Of a stretch of DNA of 64,000 nt, positions 49,943-59,112 are shown in pieces. The notes beneath the pieces were generated by a model. That model searched no databases, had not been told where the DNA came from, and was given only the letters and a program-made list of their open reading frames with translations. Positions within the stretch are counted from its first letter, which is position 1, and every line of letters begins with the position of its first letter. This DNA is from Hoylesella pleuritidis JCM 14110 (GTDB lineage: Bacteria > Bacteroidota > Bacteroidia > Bacteroidales > Bacteroidaceae): NCBI RefSeq assembly GCF_000613725.1, contig NZ_BAJN01000002.1:204683-268682 (forward strand), written 5' to 3'. Position numbers and translations under genes: made by a program.

Positions 49943-50030
49943 ATGGTTAATCACTCTGCGAAAAGCCGTTAAACGGCGTGCGATTAACCGTTAATTGCGA
50001 GGTGATTAATGGTTATCGAAATTGGATTTG
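49943..50030. repeat. 22-bp tandem repeat array R8
   Basis: Units in exact register begin at 49943, 49965, 49987 and 50009, for example GCCGTTAAACGGCGTGCGAT and ACCGTTAATTGCGAGGTGAT. They are followed by TTTGTATCTGATTGATATTC. Confidence 0.85.
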
Positions 50031-50206
50031 TATCTGATTGATATTCAACTATATAGAAAGCAGGCGCCCATTTGTGGGAATCGGAGTTTCGGCTGACGTA
50101 TACAAATTTTAAAATAACTCACTTTTGGTTTTCTGTTCGGTTCCTTGATATGAAAAGAAAGTTTGCTATTTGCCTGATTATCTACTATTTTTTCTGCTGT
50201 TATCAT

Positions 50207-50237
50207 ATTGCTCTTTGAAAAAGAATGCGTAATTTTG
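50207..50237 (+). promoter_or_regulatory. Probable pbuX-xpt promoter
   Basis: ATTG at 50207-50210, 19 bp, then TAATTTTG at 50230-50237, 21 bp before the ATG. The -33 element deviates at one position from TTTG. No purine-riboswitch-like leader fits in this short space. Confidence 0.55.
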
Positions 50238-50258
50238 CGCCTTTAAAATACAACCTTT

Positions 50259-51584
50259 ATGGAAAAGAATGAGAAACAATCGGGTAGTCTGATCTATGGA
50301 GTCAACGAGCGGCCGGCGTTGCGCGACACCCTTTTTGCGGCCATTCAACATCTTCTTGCGATATTTATCGCTATCATTACACCGCCTTTAATCATCGCCA
50401 AAGCATTGCATTTGGATCTTGCTTTGACTGGTTTCTTAGTATCGATGGCCCTTTTCGTGTCGGGCATTGCTACCTTTATTCAATGCCGGAAGATAGGTCC
50501 TGTGGGTTGCGGACTGCTTTGTGTGCAGGGCACCAGCTTCTCATTCATCGGCCCCATCATTGCAATTGGCAACGCAGGAGGCCTTCCGCTCATCTTCGGA
50601 GCGTGTATTGCAGGCGCTCCGGTGGAGATGATGGTGAGCTATTCGTTTAAATATCTGCGTCGGATTATTACGCCGTTGGTCAGCGGAATCGTTGTAATGC
50701 TCATCGGATTAAGCCTGATCAAGGCTGGTATTGTGGCCTGTGGGGGCGGTAATACGGATGCCCCCGACTTTGCTTCACCGCGTAATCTACTGGTGGCCGG
50801 CGTGGTTTTGCTCAGCGTTATACTGCTCAATAGCACGCGCAATAAGTATATTCGGATGAGTTCGATATTTACGGGTGTAGTTATTGGCTATATCTTGTCG
50901 CTCGCTTTGGGGATGGTCGATTTCGGAAATATCGCTGCCCACAGTTCTACGGCATTCTATGTGCCGGCTCCTTTCAAGTTGGGCGTCGACTTCAATGTAT
51001 CTTCCATCATTGCCGTTGCATTGGTTTACTTGGTTACGGCGATAGAAGCCACGGGCGATGTAACGGCTAACTCGATGATTTCCGGCCGTCCGGTAGAGGG
51101 CGAAGAATATGTCAAACGAGTGTCGGGAGGCGTCTTGGCCGACGGTATTAACTCGCTGTTGGCTGGCGTTTTCAGTTCTTTTCCCAACTCGATATTCGCT
51201 CAAAACAACGGGATTATTCAACTAACAGGCGTGGCCAGCCGTTATGTGGGTTACTTTATCGCTGTAATGCTCATTTTGCTCGGGCTTTTTCCCATCGTGG
51301 GTATCGTCTTTTCGCTGATGCCTTCGGCTGTTTTGGGTGGCGCAACACTGTTAATGTTCGGTACAGTGGCCGCTGCCGGTGTGCGCATCGTGGCCTCGCA
51401 GAAGCTCGATCACCGTTCAATGCTTGTTATTGCAGCCAGTTTATCGCTCGGAATAGGCGTCGAACTGATGCCCGACATTCTGCGACAGCTGCCCCTAAGT
51501 GTGCAAACTATTTTCTCATCGGGCATTACCACGGGCGGACTTACAGCCATTATCTGTAACGTATTGATTAATTTGAAGAAATAA
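50259..51584 (+). CDS. pbuX: NCS2-family xanthine/uracil permease, probably xanthine
   Basis: The 441-residue protein has 13-14 membrane segments. It begins LIYGVNERPALRDTLFAAIQ, has the Gln-Gly stretch VQGTSFSFIGPI, and shows the substrate-site motifs AIEATGDVTANS and FAQNNGIIQLTG (the QNxG signature of NCS2 carriers). It imports a nucleobase by proton symport. The immediately following xanthine phosphoribosyltransferase strongly suggests that xanthine is the substrate. The 9-bp spacing shows an operon. Confidence 0.92.
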   Translation: MEKNEKQSGSLIYGVNERPALRDTLFAAIQHLLAIFIAIITPPLIIAKALHLDLALTGFLVSMALFVSGIATFIQCRKIGPVGCGLLCVQGTSFSFIGPIIAIGNAGGLPLIFGACIAGAPVEMMVSYSFKYLRRIITPLVSGIVVMLIGLSLIKAGIVACGGGNTDAPDFASPRNLLVAGVVLLSVILLNSTRNKYIRMSSIFTGVVIGYILSLALGMVDFGNIAAHSSTAFYVPAPFKLGVDFNVSSIIAVALVYLVTAIEATGDVTANSMISGRPVEGEEYVKRVSGGVLADGINSLLAGVFSSFPNSIFAQNNGIIQLTGVASRYVGYFIAVMLILLGLFPIVGIVFSLMPSAVLGGATLLMFGTVAAAGVRIVASQKLDHRSMLVIAASLSLGIGVELMPDILRQLPLSVQTIFSSGITTGGLTAIICNVLINLKK

Positions 51585-51593
51585 ACACACGCA

Positions 51594-52160
51594 ATGGACA
51601 AGTTAAAACAGCGTATTCTGCAAGACGGTAAGTGCTATTCCGGTGGCATCTTAAAGGTAGATAGCTTTATAAATCACCAAATGGACCCTAATCTGATGAT
51701 GGAGTTGGCCAAGGAGTTTGCTGCTCTTTTCGCCGGACTTCACATCAATAAGATCATCACAATAGAAGCAAGCGGCATCGCTCCGGCTATACTTGTGGGC
51801 TATCTGATGCAACTTCCCGTGGTGTTTATCAAAAAGAAAGAACCCAAAACAATGGAGAATATGCTCACATCTGTGGTTCATTCATTTACGAAAGACCGCG
51901 ATTACACGGTTTGTATTAGCACCGACTATCTTACAAAAGATGATCACGTGCTCTTCATTGATGATTTCTTGGCCAACGGCAATGCGTCGATGGGGGTGAT
52001 AGACTTGTGTCGTAAGGCCGGCGCTAAGATTGAAGCGATGGGCTTTATCATTGAGAAAGCATTCCAACAAGGTGGCGAAACCCTTCGTAAACACGGCATT
52101 CGCTACACGGCTTTGGCCACTGTCGAGAGCTTGGACGACTGTAAAATCAAGCTGAAATAA
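51594..52160 (+). CDS. xpt: Xanthine phosphoribosyltransferase
   Basis: The protein has 188 residues. [20 protein letters not shown] at the N-terminus and the PRPP-binding loop [20 protein letters not shown] near residues 119-138 are standard for Xpt, as is [11 protein letters not shown]. It converts xanthine and PRPP to XMP in the cytosol. With pbuX it forms a purine-salvage pair. Confidence 0.95.
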   Translation: MDKLKQRILQDGKCYSGGILKVDSFINHQMDPNLMMELAKEFAALFAGLHINKIITIEASGIAPAILVGYLMQLPVVFIKKKEPKTMENMLTSVVHSFTKDRDYTVCISTDYLTKDDHVLFIDDFLANGNASMGVIDLCRKAGAKIEAMGFIIEKAFQQGGETLRKHGIRYTALATVESLDDCKIKLK

Positions 52161-52589
52161 CAGCGGGTAAAGGTGGAAAAGCTCAGGAACAACGATATTG
52201 CACGTCGATCTGAATCGCGCGCCGAACCCGCTTTGGCTTCGGGAAAGGTGCTTCTCACGGTTGCTTCATCAGGGAAAAGTATCACGATAAGGCCTAATTA
52301 GCGGGCTGTTACAAACAAACGAATGGGCCGTATATTGGTATCTACTCTCGAAACGGTTTCAAACAACGCTACAGCTTGGTATTGCCAGAAGTTGATTTTC
52401 CGCGATGTACCGCTTTGGATGGTACTTTCTACGCTCGAAAAGACCTATAATGTGCAGATTCATTTATCTTCGTCGATCAACACCAAAGACCTTTTCAATG
52501 GTACGATGACAAGCAAGAGTCTCAATGAAGACCTTGAAATTCTCGAAGCCTCTTATCATTTCCATACAAAATGCGGGGCAACACGGTAG
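52161..52589 (+). pseudogene. Remnant of a FecR-type anti-sigma factor gene
   Basis: A first piece encodes VEKLRNNDIARRSE and GKVLLTVASSGKSITIRP and then stops. From about 52323 a second frame encodes RILVSTLETVSNNATAWY, LIFRDVPLWMVLSTLEKTYN and VQIHLSSSINTKDLFNGT. This matches the C-terminal FecR domain (DUF4974 type), which usually reads as a leftover of LxFxxxPLxxVLxxLExxYxVxI. The N-terminal kinase-like helix and membrane segment are missing and no ECF sigma gene is adjacent. It is a decayed regulator; with the receptor remnant at 49431 it may mark a lost ECF/FecR-controlled locus. Confidence 0.7.
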
Positions 52590-52728
52590 GAATCTGTCGC
52601 TGAATAATAAAAAGGAAACAGATTTATCCGCTACCGTTTCTCTTTCATTTTTATTTCAAGACTCATCATTGCTGTAACTGATTGATATACAAAGCTGTAT
52701 GGGTTTGTTGCAAATCATATTGCAACTA

Positions 52729-52816
52729 ATGATTAAACGCACGGTAATTAACTATTAATCGCACGCCGTTTAACGGCTTTTCGCACGGTGATTGATGCTT
52801 AATTGGAAATGTAGAA
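52729..52816. repeat. 22-bp tandem repeat array R9
   Basis: Units begin at 52729, 52751, 52773 and 52795, for example ACTATTAATCGCACGCCGTT. Flanking motifs are CTGATTGATATAC near 52677 and TTGTATATCTTACTGATAAT near 52838. Confidence 0.8.
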
Positions 52817-52958
52817 TAGTGTAATTGTCATGCATTGTATATCTTACTGATAATTAAAGGATTACAAACCAGATGCGGGAATGTAGGATAATCGTGTATC
52901 GAAACGTCAATATGGATGATAAAACAATCGTATTCAATCTCCTTTCATTATTTTTTAT

Positions 52959-52966
52959 TATCTTTG
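52959..52966 (+). promoter_or_regulatory. Candidate -7 box for the hybrid sensor gene
   Basis: TATCTTTG matches TAnnTTTG and lies 27 bp before the ATG at 52993. This supports that start over the longer upstream reading. Confidence 0.5.
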
Positions 52967-52992
52967 CTCACGTTTTAAATGCTGTTTCATAT

Positions 52993-55900
52993 ATGAATAG
53001 ACTGTTATTGACCATTGCTTTTTGGATATTCGTTATCATATCGCAGGCCCGGAATATTGTCTTCAATCATTTGCTGCCAGAAAACGGACTGTCTCAGATT
53101 ACGGTTAATAACCTCTATGCAGATGAGAATGGAAAGATCTGGATTGCTACGCGTGTGGGATTGGATTGCTATAACGGCAATTCCATTCAGGTGTTTCGAC
53201 ACAATCCACGCGATGAGCGAAGCCTTTTCTGTAACAATGTTCTGCGGCTGACCGGTGATGGAAAAGGTAAGATTTATCTGCTCTGTTCAGAGGGGGTAGC
53301 AGAACTTGACATTCCTACACATCGTTTTACGACGCTTAAATACGGCAGAGTGGGCACCATTTGTTATCAAGATCGGCTATATATCAGTATAGGAAACTCT
53401 ATTTTATCTTATGATTCGAAAAACAAGAAGTTTATGCCCTACCTGAAATTGCCTGTCAATGTACAGATAACTGCTCTCGCGATGGATGCCTTGCATCGGT
53501 TATGGATTGGTACACAGACAGGCGGAGTGTTTTGTTATGCGGGTAAAACGCTGTCACATCCCATAATTGAGGGCAATATCACAACTATTTATGAAGATGG
53601 CCGGCACACCAAATGGATAGGTAGTTGGCATCACGGCTTTTGGACAATCGATGCAAAAGGGCATATCGAAAATATTCGTCAAGGACAAGGTTTAGTCTCC
53701 AATTTTGTGCGTGCTTTTCACGAAGATAATCAAGGTAAGATGTGGATCGGTACCTTTCACGGTCTGATGCAATATGACAGACAAACGAAAGGCTTTCGTC
53801 TATTTACGGCAATGAACTTGCCGGGCGGTCTGACAGATTCGAGTATATGGAGTATTATTAAAGATCGGCAAGGTACTTTGTGGCTGGGAACCTATTTCGG
53901 CGGAGTCAACTATTTTAATCCGGAATATGAAATATTCACCCATTATCGTGCTACGAACAGCGAACGAATAGGATTGAGCAATCCGGTAGTAGGCAGAATG
54001 ACAGAAGACAGTGCAGGTAATCTGTGGATTTGCACCGAAGGAGGAGGTCTGAATGTCTATCATCCGCGTACCAAAAGTTTTACGCGGTATCTCTATCCGG
54101 GAAAGGTTATCTCGCAAAATAATCTGAAAGCCATTTACTTCGATGCTTTGCGTAATACGATTTGGGTAGGCACACATCTTGGTGGTCTTGACAGAATAGA
54201 TCTTAAAACGGGGACATCTACATTCTACCGTCATCGCCACGGAGATGGTAAAAGTTTGCCGTCGGACATTGTTCGAGATATCATTGCCGACGGGAGACAA
54301 CTCATCATTGCCACACAAGATGGTGTAGCGATGATGGATCCGGAGCAAGGCAGCTTCAACTCTCTTTTGGTGAAAGAGCAACTCGGTGCAGTGCCCAGTA
54401 TCTGTTTGGATAATAAGCATCGTCTTTGGATTGCCACAGACGGGAAAGGTGTATTCCGATATGATATCGCATCCGGTAAATATCGACATTTTACATTCTC
54501 CAAAGAGAAAGGAAGTCTGAGCTGTAACAACATCAACAATATAATGAAAGACAGTCGGGGACGTATCTGGTTGTCGACGGCTTATGATGGTATTGACCTT
54601 TATGACGAGGCTACCGGAACTTTTGAAAATTACGGACAGAGAGAAGGGTTGATGGGCGATTGCGTTTATACCACCCAGATGTCAGCATTCGACAGCAATT
54701 GTTTGCTGCTGATTACCAACCGTGGATTCTCTATTTTCAATATCGAAACAAAGCGATTCCGCAATTATGACCACGCTAATGGATTTCCGTTAGCTACCAT
54801 CAATGAAAATGCGCTTTATGTAACACGTAATAAGGAAGTGTTTATCGGCGGAGTGCAAGGTATGGTTTCGTTCTATGAAAAAGACCTATATAAGCGTACA
54901 AAACCTTACCAATTGGGATTCGGCAGGCTCTTTGTAAACAACAAAGAAGTGTCTCCCGGCGATTCAACAGATATCTTAGCACAAGACTTATCATATTTAA
55001 AGGAGATTACCTTGCCACATACGGCATCGGTGTTCAGCATCGAATATTCCACGACGAACTATATTAAAGCTAATGGCGACTTGCTAAAATATCGGCTGAT
55101 AGGTTCGTCCCGGGAGTGGATTCCGATACAGAGAGGGCAAAAGAATTTGATTTTCACAGGGCTGCAACCGGGTAAATATATCCTGGAACTCTGTTCTGAA
55201 CGATCGGATATACCTGTATCACGGCTCACAATTCATATTCTTCCACCTTGGTATTTATCGTGGTGGGCTTATCTCTGCTATGTGATTTTAGCCTTGGCAG
55301 GAGTCCGGTGGTTAGTATCCGACTATCGCAATCGCATCCGTCTGACTGAATCGTTGGAGTATGAGCAGCAACACGTAAAAGACATAGAAGAATGTAACTT
55401 AGCGAAAATACGCTTCTTTACTAATGTCTCACACGAAATACGTACGCCGCTGACCATTATTATTGGTTTGTCTGAAACCTTGTTAGGATCGAAAACGTTT
55501 CCTTCTTCTGCCTATAATAAGGTTTTGGGGATTTATAAAAACAGCAAACAACTGAAAGAATTGATTTCCGAACTGCTCGATTTCAAGAAACAAGAGCTTG
55601 GACATATTCATATCCACGCCTATCGGCAAGACTTGACAGCTTTCGTTCAGGAGAATTGTTTGCTCTTCAAAGAGTTTGCAGCTGGTAAAGGAATCAACTT
55701 GGTATTCAGACAAGAAGGACCTTTGACGCTGTTGTTCGACCAAAAACAGATGCAAAAGGTGGTGAATAATCTTCTTTCCAATGCAATCAAGCATACGCCG
55801 CAAGGCGGAACTGTTACCGTGACCGTGTACAGTGATACGACACATGCCTTGATTTCAGTGACGAATACGGGTAAAGGTATCCCTGTGCAGGAACTCGACA

Positions 55901-56997
55901 AGGTGTTTACCATTTATTATCAGATACGCGACTTTGAAAGTCTCTCGGACATTGGCACCGGTATCGGCCTGCATTTAGCGAAAAGTATCGTTGAGTTACA
56001 TCACGGAGAAATTACTGTCGAGTCGCAAATAAACCAAAGCACGACCTTTATCGTGAAGCTGCCATTGGATGAAAATCTGTTCAGTAGTGAAGAAATCGAA
56101 CACGAAGAACCCAAGGTGCTCCTGAATCAATATGAGAGTCAGGAAGAAAAACAAATTGATGAGCCACGTGTTGTACCCGATGCTTTAGACGCAACGATTC
56201 TCATTGTTGAAGATAACGATGATATCCGGCAGTTGCTCATCAATATTTTCTATCCGTATTACCGTATATTGACTGCTGTCGACGGGCGTGAAGCGTTGGA
56301 AATCATACACGATGAAATGCCCGATCTTGTGGTGAGTGATATTGTAATGCCTAATATGCCTGGCACGAAATTATGTAAAGCGATAAAACAAGACTTTTCG
56401 ATTTGTCATATTCCGATTGTTCTACTCACGGCAAAAACTTCTATTGAAAATACAGTAGAAGGACTTAAAATCGGTGCCGACGACTATATTACCAAACCGT
56501 TTAATAGTGATATTCTTATATCACGTTGTAATAACTTGGTTAATTCTCGGCGGTTGTTACAGCGAAAGTTTAGTCGGCATCCGCACACTCACGCCGATCT
56601 GCTGGCTTCCAACCCCTTAGACAAAGACTTATTAGATCGTGCGATGAAGATAATAGACCGTTATTATAAGGATTCCGACTTCAATGTCGATACCTTTGCA
56701 AGGGAAGTCGGTATGTCGAGAACGGCCCTTTTTACCAAATGGAAGACCTTGACAGGGCAGACACCGAAAGTTTTCATCCTCAATATGAGATTGCGAAAAG
56801 CTGCTGATATGTTACGTAATCGTCTTGATTTAAGTATTGCAGAAATCAGCGACAAGAACGGATTCTCAAGTCCGCGTTATTTCTGCAAGTGCTTTAAGGA
56901 TGCTTACAAGCAGCAACCATCGGCATATCGGCACGGAAAAGACGTCGAAACATTTGAAGAGGAAGGAGAAGAGAAAACTATACATACCGCCACTTAA
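52993..56997 (+). CDS. Hybrid two-component system regulator (propeller sensor kinase with AraC output)
   Basis: The protein has about 1,334 residues. Its signal (MNRLLLTIAFWIFVIISQA) is followed by two beta-propellers of repeated IWIGT-type blades (to about residue 640), a Y_Y_Y domain and one membrane helix near residue 765. The cytosolic part has HisKA with FFTNVSHEIRTPLTI (phospho-His near 813), HATPase with NNLLSNAIKHT and GTGIGLHLAK, a receiver with Asp near 1116 (VVSDIVMPNMPG), and a C-terminal AraC helix-turn-helix pair. Such regulators sense an oligosaccharide in the periplasm and switch on glycan-use genes. No SusC/D pair lies beside it, so its target may be remote. The upstream 40 in-frame codons are excluded. 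Confidence 0.95.
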   Translation: MNRLLLTIAFWIFVIISQARNIVFNHLLPENGLSQITVNNLYADENGKIWIATRVGLDCYNGNSIQVFRHNPRDERSLFCNNVLRLTGDGKGKIYLLCSEGVAELDIPTHRFTTLKYGRVGTICYQDRLYISIGNSILSYDSKNKKFMPYLKLPVNVQITALAMDALHRLWIGTQTGGVFCYAGKTLSHPIIEGNITTIYEDGRHTKWIGSWHHGFWTIDAKGHIENIRQGQGLVSNFVRAFHEDNQGKMWIGTFHGLMQYDRQTKGFRLFTAMNLPGGLTDSSIWSIIKDRQGTLWLGTYFGGVNYFNPEYEIFTHYRATNSERIGLSNPVVGRMTEDSAGNLWICTEGGGLNVYHPRTKSFTRYLYPGKVISQNNLKAIYFDALRNTIWVGTHLGGLDRIDLKTGTSTFYRHRHGDGKSLPSDIVRDIIADGRQLIIATQDGVAMMDPEQGSFNSLLVKEQLGAVPSICLDNKHRLWIATDGKGVFRYDIASGKYRHFTFSKEKGSLSCNNINNIMKDSRGRIWLSTAYDGIDLYDEATGTFENYGQREGLMGDCVYTTQMSAFDSNCLLLITNRGFSIFNIETKRFRNYDHANGFPLATINENALYVTRNKEVFIGGVQGMVSFYEKDLYKRTKPYQLGFGRLFVNNKEVSPGDSTDILAQDLSYLKEITLPHTASVFSIEYSTTNYIKANGDLLKYRLIGSSREWIPIQRGQKNLIFTGLQPGKYILELCSERSDIPVSRLTIHILPPWYLSWWAYLCYVILALAGVRWLVSDYRNRIRLTESLEYEQQHVKDIEECNLAKIRFFTNVSHEIRTPLTIIIGLSETLLGSKTFPSSAYNKVLGIYKNSKQLKELISELLDFKKQELGHIHIHAYRQDLTAFVQENCLLFKEFAAGKGINLVFRQEGPLTLLFDQKQMQKVVNNLLSNAIKHTPQGGTVTVTVYSDTTHALISVTNTGKGIPVQELDKVFTIYYQIRDFESLSDIGTGIGLHLAKSIVELHHGEITVESQINQSTTFIVKLPLDENLFSSEEIEHEEPKVLLNQYESQEEKQIDEPRVVPDALDATILIVEDNDDIRQLLINIFYPYYRILTAVDGREALEIIHDEMPDLVVSDIVMPNMPGTKLCKAIKQDFSICHIPIVLLTAKTSIENTVEGLKIGADDYITKPFNSDILISRCNNLVNSRRLLQRKFSRHPHTHADLLASNPLDKDLLDRAMKIIDRYYKDSDFNVDTFAREVGMSRTALFTKWKTLTGQTPKVFILNMRLRKAADMLRNRLDLSIAEISDKNGFSSPRYFCKCFKDAYKQQPSAYRHGKDVETFEEEGEEKTIHTAT

Positions 56998-57063
56998 CTA
57001 AAAGGTTCGGTCTTCGACCAATTTCTTTTGATAAAATGACAAATCACTTACGACAAAAACGAG

Positions 57064-57527
57064 ATGAAGAAAAGAATTCTTTTTATTTGCTTAGGCAATA
57101 TTTGCCGTAGTCCGGCGGCCGAAGGTGTGATGCGGACATTGGTACATCGGGCCGGCCGAGATGCCGAGTTTGAAATCGACTCGGCAGGAATCGGCGGTTG
57201 GCACGTAGGCAATTGCCCGACAGCAGGATGCGCCGACACGGTGCCGAGCGCGGATATACCTTTGATTCACGTGCCCGACAGTTCTCCGAAAATGATTTCT
57301 CGCATTTCGATTATATTCTTGTGATGGATCACGACAACTTTCGTGCTGTCACAGCAATGGCGCCCACACCCGCGGATAGAAACAAAGTACGAATGCTCAC
57401 CGATTATTTGCAGCAGCATCCAGATGCCTCTGTCGTCCCCGATCCTTATTATGGTGGCCCCGCAGACTTCGATTATGCTTTAGATTTAATCGAGGATGCG
57501 TGCAGGGGGATGCTCAATCGCATATAG
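57064..57527 (+). CDS. Low-molecular-weight protein tyrosine phosphatase, frameshifted
   Basis: The N-terminus KKRILFICLGNICRSPAAEG contains the catalytic loop CLGNICRS. After GIGGWHVG the frame is lost. The other frame continues QLPDSRMRRHGAERGYTFDS, FDYILVMDHDN and VVPDPYYGGPADFDYALDLI, which carries the catalytic Asp in the DPYYG stretch. One G added near 57209 joins them into about 155 residues, normal for the family. Relatives dephosphorylate tyrosine kinases of capsule export or small molecules. There is no clear operon partner. Confidence 0.9.
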
Positions 57528-57630
57528 GGAATATATATTTATGTTGAATGAACCGTGTGTGGGGCTGGTATAGAACCTTTGTGGAATTATTGGGAATTAT
57601 TGGGAAGAAAGCCTTGCACTTGACATCTAT

Positions 57631-58060
57631 TCATTTCTCGATATAGCTTTCTATCCATATGGCAGTAGTACCAAAAATATAGAACGGCAATGGCGTATAT
57701 CTTATTCCAATCAATGCTGGGCGATTTTCTATCATTACATTCTTGTGAAATCCCAGCCATTTGCAGGCTAGTGTCTCATCACAATCGTGGTCTACCGCAT
57801 AAGTAAGGCAACTTCCGACAACGATGCCTGCCGTGAAAACGAGGGCAGCCTTGGTGGCAAGCAATGTTGCGGCGGCCACTGCTGCCGCACCGGGCGTGGC
57901 ACGATCGCGGCGGTAATGGCAATTCCGATACGGGCCCTACACAAAGTGCGCACAGACCTGCATAGAAACTTTGCGGATTCCGGTAGCCGAAACTCGCAGA
58001 AATCTTTCGGTCGTCTACATTCAGCAAGGAGTCTTTCGTAGTTCTTACTACCTCCTATTC
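57631..58060 (-). pseudogene. Remnant of a PAAR-like T6SS effector gene
   Basis: On the minus strand one frame gives GGSKNYERLLAECRRPKDF and LCRARIGIAITAAIVPRP. After a one-base shift near 57895 another gives AAAVAAATLLATKAALVF, TAGIVVGSCLTYAVDHDCDE and KWLGFHKNVMIENRPALIG, ending at 57631. The KWxG(F/Y)xxxxxI(E/K)xxxALxx segment aligns by eye with KWIGYERHLIIKRTQYALTS of the intact PAAR-like protein at 62678. It has lost both ends and its frame. It suggests an earlier effector upstream of the orphan immunity genes. Confidence 0.55.
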
Positions 58061-58310
58061 TACATTATTTTTACAAATTCCAAGTTGCTAGTGCCAAGAG
58101 CTCCTCGTAATCCTTTGGAATTCACTTTTAAGTTCGGGATACTTCCTTTTTATACATTAAAGTCCAGCTTTTACTTTATTATGATCCTATCATTTATTGA
58201 ATATGTGTTTAAATTCTTTCTTGGACAAAATATGCCCTAAATATTGCTTTACGTGGTGTCGTTGGTACATATTATGTACAAGTCATTATGAAGATAACTA
58301 CTCATTTTGT

Positions 58311-58880
58311 TTACTTTAAATATTGAGGATTGCGATTTATATAGTTAGGATTCCAATATTCTACAACCTGTCGGTTTTTAAAAGGCTTTCCCACAAATAG
58401 AAAACGTCCGTAAACTTTCTTTTCACTAAATTTGTATTTATTAATTATGAAATGAAAGACATCTTTAATAGAATCGTCTTTTTTGAATAAGGAGTCTATG
58501 TTTACAGGACTGTACAGCAGAATTTTTTTTCTCTCAAAATTTAAGATAATTATCTGGGTTTTGTCTATTGAAGTATTCAAGCCTCTTATGCTATATAGAT
58601 TTTGAATATTATCTCTATAAAATAACTTACTATTCTTATAGAAATAGAGTTCTTCGTTTTTTATTTCCAACCGTATTTCCCGTAAAGTTATTAAGTATAA
58701 TGTAATGAAAGGAATAGCCACGCATAAGCTCCCTCTCATTATTAGTTGATAAGAATTGAATTGCTTAGGTTCAAAGAAATTGTAGTAAAGTAGCATACCA
58801 ATAGCAACTGACAACAGTCCTAATCCCAATACTCCTGCCATATTACAAATGGTAATCCTGATTTTAAATGTTTTTTCCAC
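58311..58880 (-). CDS. Two-TM PH-like protein, candidate orphan immunity protein, copy 1
   Basis: The protein has 189 residues and starts at GTG (MEKTFKIRITICNMAGVLGL). Two membrane helices lie at about residues 11-35 and 46-66, and a soluble beta-rich domain follows (LEIKNEELYFYKNSKLFYRD) that recalls the PH-like domains of several T6SS immunity proteins. No family name is certain. It lies 3 bp after a toxin-tail fragment and is paralogous to the gene at 59113: the first 70 residues are almost identical, while the rest diverges. The AT-rich base use differs from the surrounding chromosome. Immunity function is inferred from position and duplication. Confidence 0.65.
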   Translation of the reverse strand: MEKTFKIRITICNMAGVLGLGLLSVAIGMLLYYNFFEPKQFNSYQLIMRGSLCVAIPFITLYLITLREIRLEIKNEELYFYKNSKLFYRDNIQNLYSIRGLNTSIDKTQIIILNFERKKILLYSPVNIDSLFKKDDSIKDVFHFIINKYKFSEKKVYGRFLFVGKPFKNRQVVEYWNPNYINRNPQYLK

Positions 58881-58883
58881 TTG

Positions 58884-59003
58884 TCATTCCTCCAACTTTC
58901 TTAATTTAAATTGGCAAAGATTTTCGATATTGTATTTTACAGCTTCATTTATCGAAAGGTTTGATTCTTTGACAATGTGTGTGTCTTCTGATCTAATGTG
59001 CAT
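58884..59003 (-). pseudogene. Toxin C-terminal tail fragment, copy 1
   Basis: A short frame encodes MHIRSEDTHIVKESNLSI then NEAVKYNIENLCQFKLRKL, ending EE-stop. The last 25 residues match the fragment at 59686-59807 nearly exactly. Each copy sits immediately before a paralogous two-TM gene, as toxin ends precede immunity genes in polymorphic toxin loci. The rest of the toxin is absent. Confidence 0.5.
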
Positions 59004-59112
59004 ATTAAATAAAACTTACGATATCTGTGAATTTATACACCTATTTTATATTTCCCCAAAATGAGGTCTCGTTGATACATATTAGGTACAGATCATAATG
59101 AATGATAACTGT

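Noticed and set aside
50030..50258. Purine riboswitch before pbuX-xpt
   Set aside because: The predicted promoter lies only 21 bp before the start codon and no purine-aptamer-like core was seen.
57787..58240. Plus-strand frames of 84-89 codons
   Set aside because: They oppose the minus-strand PAAR-like remnant and have no protein-like features.
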